64,000 nt of DNA from Heloderma charlesbogerti (Eukaryota > Chordata > Lepidosauria > Squamata > Helodermatidae): positions 496,001 to 560,000 of the forward strand of contig JANEZZ010001895.1 of the NCBI GenBank assembly GCA_026122225.1, in the 5' to 3' direction. A program made the translations under genes and the position numbers. The notes beneath the pieces were generated by a model. The model made no database searches and was not told the DNA's origin. It was given only the letters and a program-made list of their open reading frames with translations. This document shows, in pieces, positions 55,850-64,000 of the stretch; the first letter of the stretch is position 1, and the number at the start of each line of letters is the position of its first letter.

Positions 55850-56700
55850 TATGGTCTGTTTATGACAGCGGATTATTGAAATATGCAGGGTGCTTTGTGA
55901 GGCATTTGTGCAATGCGCAGAACAGGTGCTTCTGTACCTTGCACAGAAAAAGAAGAAAAACTTTTAATGAACGTCAAATGACGTTAATGAAGAAAAATTG
56001 TCCTGCAGGAAGCAAACATCTGGCAGCCCGGTCTGCCTCTTTATTATTTGCTGTAACAATGCAGGTTATGGGCAAAGATCATCTTGAAGGTTCAAGGACT
56101 GATCAGATCCAGCGTTTACGCATGCCAGGACGTACTAAATTGATTGCAATCTGTGAAATAATATTTATTTTAAAGGTAATTGTCGGGTTTATATGAGTTG
56201 ACTGATGTAATGTAAAACAGTCTGAAGAATCTCTATTATATTTCTTCTTAAAATTGAGATACCCTGGACCCTGCTGTCTCTACTCTGAATACCCAAGTGG
56301 GTGTTATTTTTTTAAAAAAACGTTGGAGGCTTTTAGATGTGTATTTGCTTGTAACATGTAATTAGATCCTCAGAGGACTCTATATGGAAGTCCATACTTA
56401 TGGGATTCATTGCTGAATTGCAGGTTTATTCAGGTATATGGGTTGTTAGAAATTTGCAAAGCCTACTGTTTTTTCACTCATGGATAAGCACCAGACAGCA
56501 GTCAGACCTGCAGGGCTGCAGAATTTCTGAAACTCACAACATTGTTAATGAGAGGTAGTATTTAAAAGGTAAAACTTTACTAAACATAGAGCTCACCAAA
56601 ACCTTTATACACCTGAGCCAGCCAAGATTCATAGCTTCCAGTTATTTAATAGGTATGGAATCTTTTATCTCACTGTATGGTTCATTTATGTTTGTGTACC
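55850..56700. other. No gene recognised
   Basis: A 106-residue open frame (55876-56196, forward) has no recognisable domain and no exon signals. Noted but not called. Confidence 0.4.
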
Positions 56701-56763
56701 AAAGCTGCAATCCTGTTGCATGCAACTAGGCTGCTTGAATCTCATTGATTTCAATGCAATTTA

Positions 56764-57186
56764 GGGTGCAATCCTATCAAGATAGCAATCGCCTATCCTA
56801 AGCAAGGCAAGAGAGGCACGGGGGGATTGTTCCCTCCATGCCTCTCCTGCCCTGCTATTTTCCGCTAGACAGCTGTTTTCGGTTGTCTAACTGCGGGGAG
56901 CTGACTGGGAGAGGAGGCTGCCGTATGACACATTGGATATGTTGTACACACAGCTCCGATCTCCCCACTCTGGAACGCCCCCCAGCCCCATCCCTTTTCA
57001 GTCGCTCCGTGCTCCTCTTGCGAGTGCGGAGGATGGGGCTTCTGTGCACTCTGCGGCAGCGCGGACATGGGAGGAGATCAGTTTTCTGGGAACTGACCTT
57101 GGAGCGCGGGCTCCGAGGTCGGTTCCCGGAATAGAGCATATCCTATGGCCCTCTAGACAGTGTCTAGTGGCCATAGGATTGCTCCC
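56764..57186. mobile_element. GGGTGCAATCC-type element, 423 bp
   Basis: gggtgcaatcctatc to ccataggattgctccc, TTA at the left (56761-56763), tct at the right. A full-length relative of the interrupted copy at 51001-52002, sharing 'ctgccgtatgacacattgg' and 'gaactgaccttggagcg'. Confidence 0.7.
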
Positions 57187-57189
57187 TCT

Positions 57190-57425
57190 AGCAACTCAAC
57201 TGTCTGCAGTATCGCAGCCTATATCTGTACCTAATGCGATGGCTTACTGACATGGCTCCTCCTTGGCTGGTAGAATGCAAGCATTCTTGCTGGGCAGAGC
57301 AATCCTATACTGCCTGGGACAATGGTTCAAGGCCACCCAGAGAAGGTAACAACTATTTGACAAGCAGCCAAGGTGAGGGTCCAGGAAGCACAACAAGGGA
57401 GGGGGCACAGACAGACATGGGCAGC
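57190..57425. other. No gene recognised
   Basis: Unassigned. Confidence 0.4.
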
Positions 57426-57427
57426 AG

Positions 57428-57500
57428 CAGCCTCCGGTGGCTCAGTGCATAGGGAACAGGGCTGGGAAGCAAGGGTTGGGGGTTTGAGCACTGCCAAGCA
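57428..57500 (+). repeat. Possible tRNA-derived SINE head
   Basis: 'ggtggctcagtgcatagggaac' resembles an A box and 'ggggtttgagcactgcc' a B box at tRNA-like spacing. No cloverleaf acceptor stem is evident, so this is a SINE head or tRNA pseudogene at best. Confidence 0.35.
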
Positions 57501-57824
57501 TTAAGGGTGAATATGGCCCCACTCAACCTTTGGATACCTGAATGTACAACCCAATACTAGGAGAAGTGGGGAAGCCCCCCCCCCAGCCAGGGCTGGCCCT
57601 CTCATGAGGCGAGGTGAATCCCCTGCCTCAGATGGCAGAGTGGGAGGAGCAGCGAATTGCATACCACCCCCTGCCCCTGCAAGGAGCATCTGGCCCTGCT
57701 GCCTTGCTCCAGCATGGTGTTTGCCATGGCAGGAGAGCAGAGCTGGTGGGGCGGCCTGGAACCTACCCAGGAGCCCACCCAGCAGCACTATAGTGGGTGC
57801 TCCAGACAGCCTGCTAGTTCCACT

Positions 57825-58223
57825 TAGGGATGTACGAACTGTGTAAAATCTGCTCCATCTATGTTTCGCGGATTGTCAGGTGCCTTTTGTTCCGTTGTCC
57901 GCCTACAGACAGATGTGAATATTTGTTTTCATCATGCAGAAAAATATGCAAATAATTACATAAGTATTTACATATTTACATAATTTACCTTAGTACGTAA
58001 CTTTTAGCATATTGTCCCCCATTCCATTCAGTGTTTTCTCAGCAGAAACTTACATATTTTCCAATGAATTTATATGTGTAAATTTCAGGAAAGTAAAAAA
58101 ATAATCTGAAAGTGCATGGACTCCGCATGGCCTGTGGGGGTCACTCCGCAGTGGATTCCGCAGGTTGGATTCTTAGAAATCTGAGCTCCTTTTAGTTTGT
58201 CTTGAATTTCTCCAGCATCCCTA
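57825..58223. mobile_element. TAGGGATG-family hAT-like element, 399 bp
   Basis: Ends TAGGGATGTACGAA and TCTCCAGCATCCCTA. The 8-bp duplications gttccact (57817-57824) and cttccact (58224-58231) match at 7 of 8. The centre contains 'tacataagtatttacatatt' and 'agtacgtaac', a decayed form of the palindromic module seen in the gag copy. Confidence 0.8.
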
Positions 58224-58231
58224 CTTCCACT

Positions 58232-59435
58232 AGTGGCAAATACCACTGTGAGAGAGCAGCTGAGGGGTCTCTGGAGCAGCTGCCTGCCCACTGGCTCCAG
58301 ATTTTCAGCTACCTGCTGTCGTGTGGAGATACCAAAGTGGAAGCTATGGTTGTCGAAATCTCTCTCTGTGTGGGATTACTTGGGACTTACTCTTGAACCT
58401 GTCTTGACTCTTAGATTTGACAGGCCTTGACTCATGTAGCACAGAAGTTCCAACTAAGGTTCCTCAGGGCCAGGCACTGTGGAACAGGTATCCCAGGAGA
58501 TCGCCTGTACCACGAGCCAGAGTGCAGGAGCCTGCCTGGAACAAGCAGGTTGTCAACCCCACAGAGCAACAGCCAGAAGCATCCTGGTCTCTGTGACTGG
58601 TCATGGGGTGGGCCTCCCTCTTGGCCGTCACGGAATGGGGTGTTGAATGGATCCTCTTCCTGTGGGAGAGTGGCCTCAGGACAGCGAGTGGAGACACACG
58701 AGGAGTAATGGTTCACTCCCTGCATCTGGGCTAGGCTGATGAGTGCTGGCCAGCTGTAGCAATGGTTGGAGCAGAGCGATGGCCTTTGCCACCAAAGAGC
58801 TTGTGGGAGACACTTCTCCCCCCTGTTGGGAGGGGGCAGTGTTAGAGCAATACAGTTCAGACAAGACACAGTTATTCACATATGGCAAAGTGGGCGGGGA
58901 GAGAGACACAGGAGAGAGTTGCAGCAGTTCTACGTTGTAGCATGTTTGCCTCCTTCCCTTGCTTTTGGAACCTATCTTGTATAACAGTTTACTGCAGGCT
59001 AAGTAGAAACTAACATGTTTCTTTTGATGCTGCCTTCCTCATACTCCTTTATTCCTCATCCCCAACCTTAATCAACCTTATACATTTGGAATCTGAAGTG
59101 TGACTGTTGGTTTCGACACATGAAGGGTCGTTTCCCCAATGAGTCTGCCTGCACCGTCATGCTGGTCCCCAGGGAGGTCAGGGAAAAGTGGGATGAAACT
59201 TGCTCAACAGCAGCTAAGTTTACCTGCCGTGGAGGCTGGTGGCTGTGATGTCTGTGGGGCTGTGAACCTGCTCCAGGTTTCAGTCAGAACTCTAAAGGAG
59301 CTATGCAAAGCACCTTGGATAGCTCTTTTAGAGTTCTGATTGATTCTGACTGAAACCCAGAGTGGATTCACTGCCCTACTGACATAGGAGCTACCAGACT
59401 CCACTGCTTGACAGTGGTATCCCAGACAGAACCCC
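58232..59435. other. No gene recognised
   Basis: Unassigned, with an inverted pair near 59275-59365 ('cagtcagaactctaaaggagct' / 'agctcttttagagttctgattg') of unknown nature. Confidence 0.4.
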
Positions 59436-59439
59436 CATG

Positions 59440-59640
59440 GTCCAGATCCCCACTCAGCTATGACACACTAGGTGACCTTGGGCCACTCACCACCTCTTAG
59501 CCTAACCTACCTCACAGGATCATTGTGAGGATAAAATAGGGAGGGAGAGGACTATGTACTGATTTTCTTGGAGGAAGGGTGGGATGTAAGTACATACATA
59601 CTTAAAAATGTAAGTAATAAATAAATGCTGCATGCCTGCT
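59440..59640 (+). repeat. MIR/L2-like repeat with AATAAATAAA tail
   Basis: 'aggtgaccttgggccactcacc', 'cctaacctacctcacaggatc', 'ggaggaagggtgggatgtaag' and a 'taataaataaat' tail. Reverse orientation to the copy at 15755-15910. Confidence 0.6.
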
Positions 59641-59644
59641 TATC

Positions 59645-60595
59645 TGGCTTCCAGTCTCTCTATGTGGAGTGTATATACTGGTGGTGGTGTGCTATGATTG
59701 GATGCTGAGTTACATTATATTATGTCATGGTGGGGGTAATTGTTGACACGTGGGAGGCTATTTCTTATTCCTGCCCTTCCCACTGACATCATTGGGAGGG
59801 GAATTCTTTGTGTCATGTGTGGGCCTGGTGTGATGTTGTATTGTTGATGGGGCTGTAGCCACAGCCTGAAGAAGTATAGGATACAGGGCCGGCCCTACCA
59901 TTAGGCAGAGTGAGGCAGTCGCCTCGGGCAGCAGATGCCGGAAGGTGGATGTTGGAGGAGTGAGTGGTGTGCCACACAGCCTGCCCTAAGATAGCCTGGT
60001 GCAGTGGAAGAAGCTGTCTCATAGCTAGTTGTTGAAGAAAGATTCAACTGCTAGTAAAGTCAGCTTTTGTACATGGAACTGGAGGGAATGCCATCTTGTT
60101 CTTTGCCTCAGGCAGCAAAATGTCTTGGGCCCTCCCTGATAGGATACAGTGTAAGTGTGCTCCTCTCCTGTGTTGGTCCTGGGCCACCCCCATTCTGCCA
60201 CTGACTCAGCCCTGTTTTTACTGTTCCACTGATGTATCCTCATCGGCAGAACAGCTAGACTGGCTGAGTGTTTTGCCAGTGTATTTGGGGTGTTCCTCTG
60301 GCTTATTTGTCATGGTGTATGTTGCATCACAGCAAGTCATAGCAAGGCTTCCACCAAATCTTAGGGGCCTGCTGGATTTTGCCATTAGCACAGGATAAAG
60401 CCATACGATTTGTAATTTAGGCATTTGAAAGGTACAGTTGGGGACTAGTGTTCAACAACTGCACATTCAGCATCAGTTTAAGGCCTAGATCCATGTACTG
60501 TACATGTAGGTTAAAACTTTCTATGACAGGTCTTTCCTCAATGGAAGGAAAAGCATGAGCAGATGAAAGGTTCAGCTCCCCTCCCCATGCCACAC
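59645..60595. other. No gene recognised
   Basis: Unassigned. Confidence 0.4.

Positions 60596-60599
<4 letters not shown>

Positions 60600-60660
<61 letters not shown>
60600..60660. repeat. (AC)n microsatellite
   Basis: About 30 uninterrupted AC units. Confidence 0.98.
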
Positions 60661-60662
<2 letters not shown>

Positions 60663-60664
60663 TA

Positions 60665-61595
60665 GGAAGGAATTGCCAGTATATCTATCACATCTAATTG
60701 CACTCTCAGGTTTTGAGAGCAGAGTGGGCTGAAAAATCCAAGATGCTGGCATGGCTTGAAAGCTGCCTATAAAAGGTAAAGGAAACAGTGAGGCTGCAGA
60801 AGAAAGAACTCTGTGGCCCTCTCTGATCAGGGAGAACCAGGATTGAAAGAGGAGGAGCAGCAGGAAGTGAGTGCCCTTGCTTCCCTTTGGCTGAGGCCAA
60901 AGTGGGCCCAAATCTTGCCCACCCCACCCCACTTCCTCATGCCACCTTCAGCTCCTCAGTCACTAACCTATGTTCTCTGAATGGGGGGAAAGAACCAGGA
61001 GAGTTAAACTCTGGTTTGAACTCGTTTCCTGTGTCTGTTTTCCTCTTTGGCTTCCCTTTAGTGATGGGATTTCCCAGATGGACCTGTGTTCTAACAAAAT
61101 GCAGTCTGTTCTAAGTGCTCATGTATGTTTACATATTTACATGGGAACCAGTGTTTGAGATTGCAGGGGCAGTTGTGAGAATCATAGATAAGGGAAAAGC
61201 AACTCCCCCCCCCCCATCAGAGTTACAGGCGCTGCTCTGCACAGGCTATTTGCATATGTTTGTGATGACGAGAGACGTCCCTGCCCTCTTCCTGTTCTAC
61301 AACCCAATGAGCCTTTTAATTGAAATGACACCACACCGCGTGATATACCGGCGGCAGCATGATCTGGCCATAGGAAATGCAAGCCCAAAAGGCATTACTT
61401 GCCACAGGCTGAGCCCAAACTGGAAATGCCACAAGAGCCCAAAAATAGCACAGAGAATCTGCCTCACCAACATGACTGAAGCAGGAAGGCAGCAGATGGC
61501 ATGCATAAAAACAAGCTTGTTTATCTGGTCAGGATGAGAAGGGGGGGTCAAGAGGGGGAGGAGTGGCAGAAGAGAACATAGACGGGCTCCGCTTG
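60665..61595. other. No gene recognised
   Basis: Unassigned. A C-run is at about 61205-61215. Confidence 0.4.
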
Positions 61596-61599
61596 ATTG

Positions 61600-61785
61600 G
61601 ACTAAAGGTCCCGGTAGCCCAGTGTCCTATTTCTAACAACCGCCAGTCAGATGCCTCTAAAGAAGCAGGACATGAAGGCGGCGGCAGCCCACCACAATTG
61701 CTCGGGATATGGTGTTCAGGTGTATACTGCCTCTGGTATGGAGGAAAGCAACAAATCGCATCCCAGCAGTTTGCACACAGCAAAT
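61600..61785 (-). mobile_element. CR1/L3-like LINE 3' region, decayed
   Basis: 'cgccagtcagatgcctctaaag', 'agcaggacatgaagg' and 'gtatactgcctctggtatgg' correspond, reversed, to the 3' region of the LINE at 12048-12665. Confidence 0.45.
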
Positions 61786-61889
61786 GTCCTCACATCTTCC
61801 CCTGGAAAGCACTGGGAGATATTTAGACAGTGCAAGAAGTTTGGAATCTAGCCAAACACACGCTGTGAAAACAAAATGGGCATAAAAGT

Positions 61890-62810
61890 TTGGAAACGAG
61901 TTGAGATAGCTTTATTCCCTGCTATCTAACCCTGACCATGGCATCCAAATGCATTCATCTCCAGGGCCTTTCCATATGATCATTATTATTTAGTGAGAGC
62001 AATCAGGCAGTTGTTACTCATTTATTTTATGGGAAACAGATTAAAGCTGCATTGAATGTAAATATGCAAACATGGTGGGAGGGATCTGGAATCCTCTCTT
62101 GCTCACCTTTCACCTTTATTCATGAGCCAATCAGCATCTTCTTCAGCACTGTTTATCAACAGGGGCTTCTTTCTGGCTGTGTGATCCCAGCCAAATAGGA
62201 ATCATATACCTAATGTGACAGCATGACAATGCCACAAAATAATCATGTAGCCAACCAGAGTGGGCTAGAGGATAATGTCACAGAATGGGGGCAATGCTTC
62301 CTGAATGGACTCTGAATGGGTAGTCACCATGCTGCCACACTGCCATCTGATTACAACAGTGTCACATAGCCAATTCAGAATGAGGGCAAGAAGCATTGCC
62401 CTCACTCTGAATAGGGAAACACTTTTACACTGGTTCAAAGCCCTTCCATAAAAAAATGCCAGGAGGGAGCTGGCCCTTTTCACAATTGATGAAAATGATT
62501 ACAAAATGTACTTCCCTCCATTTCAGCTCAGCCCTAATACAGATGTCTTTTTCCAGGTAGTGCTTTTTTGTGAGAATATTGTTTTTTCTTAACACTCACA
62601 CCACAATAGTTTATTGCTAGGAAAATGCTAGTATATCAGTTGCAACCCATGTTGAAGTGTTTTTCAGCAACAGCAATACTGCAGCAATTCTGCCAGAACT
62701 GGTCCTCAGATGCTGGCTGTGCAAGCATGAGCTGCTCTTAATGAACGCGCCTAGTTGTTTTTACAGAAATAACATTCAAATGAGTCTACAAAGGAATTTT
62801 TATTTTGTTG
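61890..62810. other. No gene recognised
   Basis: Unassigned. Contains a weak inverted relation near 62280-62400 ('gaatgggggcaatgcttcc' / 'aagcattgccctcactctg'). Confidence 0.4.
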
Positions 62811-62814
62811 GCAC

Positions 62815-62905
62815 AATAAGAACATGAGAAGAGCCATGCTGGATCAGACCAAGGATCCATCTAGTCCAGCATTCTGTTCACACAGTAGCCAACCAGCTGT
62901 GTGAA
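62815..62905 (-). mobile_element. CR1/L3-like LINE 3' end
   Basis: 'agaacatgagaagagccatgctggatcagaccaaggatccatctagtccagcattctg' is the reverse complement of the same LINE 3' terminus as at 12048-12665. Confidence 0.7.
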
Positions 62906-63150
62906 CACAATTAAATTAAAGCATGATCAAAACCTCTGAAGGACAGGTTTGTTCTGGGTCCAACTCTTAGCACTATCACATTTTCAAAACTCTTACACTC
63001 ATGAACATTCACTACTAAGCAAGCATGAAATTAGGCACAACCTGGGAAAGAAACAACTGGAGAAGCAGGTTCTGCTTGTCCTGTGAGATTTCCACACCCG
63101 CTCTTTTTTTTTTTTTTTAACATACTGGTAGCTGAGAAGGAGAGACTCTG

Positions 63151-63527
63151 GCTTCGTTCACACTTAATGAGAAGCCACCATGGGTGAATTTCCCTGCAGG
63201 GCTTCACATTGTGGCAGGCCGCCAGTCTGAATATTCTGGGTGTGCCGGGAGGGGGGGGCCTGTAGATTCTCATTACATGCGAATGTGGCAAGGGTGGGTT
63301 GTTAGGGTAGTTGACAAGCTGCCTGCAGCCCTAAAACAGCCCATGGGTTCTGGGTGGCTTGTCAACCACCCCAACAATCCATCCTCACTGGGTTCGCATG
63401 TAACAAGAAGCTATGGTGCTCCCCCACCGCACCTTGAATATTCAAAATGGTGGCCATTGCAGTGACGAGAAGTCCCTCGGGGAAATTGATCCATGATGGC
63501 TTCTCAGTACATGCAAACCAGGTCTAA
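63151..63527. mobile_element. Palindromic DNA element, 'gagaagccaccatgg' family
   Basis: Inverted ends of about 45 bp: 'cacttaatgagaagccaccatggg...aatttccc' against 'gggaaattgatccatgatggcttctcag'. A central inverted pair: 'ttgacaagctgcctgcagccc' / 'gggtggcttgtcaacc'. Relative of 30498-30828. Confidence 0.6.
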
Positions 63528-63529
63528 GA

Positions 63530-64000
63530 GTGTTTCCCCATAAACAGCTTTATTGATGATTGACACTCCAAAGGTGAGCCCTGGTCACCTGCAAGCCACA
63601 CATTCACTAGGTTGTTTCCATTCTGACTGTAGCTAGCTTAGAACAGGCACAGAAAAGAGACCTACCATTGCACCATGACAGCAATGCTAGCTTTAAATCT
63701 TTGTAATAAGGAAATACCTCTTAAATGAGATACTTCCTGTTAGACTTCCTGTTTTCCAGCTACTGTGGCTCATCACAGCAAAATGTGGAAGTACACTGAA
63801 GTGGTATCTAATGCTTTTGAAGGCATGCTCAACCTCTTACAGTGCATTCAGAAGAACCTTTTAAAAATCCTGACTCTACTTCCAGAGTAATTTCCACTTG
63901 ACGGGTTAATGTCCACATTCGTGGATGTTCAAATATTCCTGTCCCTACATTTTGCCACTGATGTGCACTCTATGCTGATGAAAAGGAATATACTGTGGCC
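63530..64000. other. No gene recognised
   Basis: Unassigned to the window end. Confidence 0.4.

Noticed and set aside
55876..56196. 106-codon forward open frame
   Set aside because: No recognisable domain, no exon signals and ordinary composition. It could be a conserved non-coding stretch, but that cannot be judged without comparison.
60597..60932. Open frame with a Val-Cys repeat
   Set aside because: Translation of the AC microsatellite.

Overview
This window looks like nuclear DNA from a squamate reptile (lizard or snake). The evidence is the repeat content: several BovB (RTE-clade) LINE copies with matching target-site duplications, CR1 LINEs with the (ATTCTATG)n tail, a Ty3/Gypsy-type solo LTR, a gammaretrovirus-like provirus, and a dense crowd of small palindromic DNA transposons. 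The species cannot be named from the sequence. I found no convincing multi-exon host gene. The only strong host-gene signal is a CpG island at about 10.45-11.69 kb with Sp1, CCAAT and ETS-type motifs and a short ATG frame. It is probably the promoter and first exon of a housekeeping gene whose other exons I cannot see.

Layout. 0.2-1.8 kb: a hAT-like element with an 8-bp duplication, carrying nested smaller elements. 2.0-2.3 kb: another terminal-inverted-repeat element. 7.4-9.1 kb: a BovB copy with a 5' inversion. 10.45-11.7 kb: the CpG island. 12.0-12.7 kb: a CR1/L3-like LINE 3' end split by a BovB fragment. 13.8-14.6 kb: a 381-bp TTA-flanked element, a palindromic hAT-like element, and a chimera of 5S rRNA with a CR1 tail. 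17-30 kb: scattered palindromic elements, a BovB copy with an open frame at 19.5 kb and a U2 snRNA fragment at 22.8 kb. 30.5-32 kb: a decayed BovB. 32.6-39 kb: further elements and mostly featureless sequence.

39.9-50.7 kb: a reverse-strand, class I (gammaretrovirus-like) provirus. It has one LTR with three 34-bp repeats, a leader, gag, pro, pol and a broken env, and no second LTR. A 3.1-kb CR1 is inserted in pol and an 825-bp hAT-like element in gag. 50.8-52.2 kb: a three-deep nest (hAT-like element, then a GGGTGCAATCC-type element, then a Gypsy-like solo LTR). 53.3-58.2 kb: a 262-bp near-perfect palindrome and two more copies of the hAT-like family seen in gag, one split by a BovB fragment. 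59-64 kb: a MIR/L2-like repeat, a long AC microsatellite, L3-like LINE ends and a palindromic element.

The unifying theme is layered transposition. LINE machinery (BovB, CR1) presumably supplied reverse transcription for the truncated copies and the 5S-CR1 chimera. At least four families of short non-autonomous DNA elements, recognisable by shared termini and constant duplication lengths (8 bp or TTA), have repeatedly inserted into one another. All viral genes here are disabled remnants.
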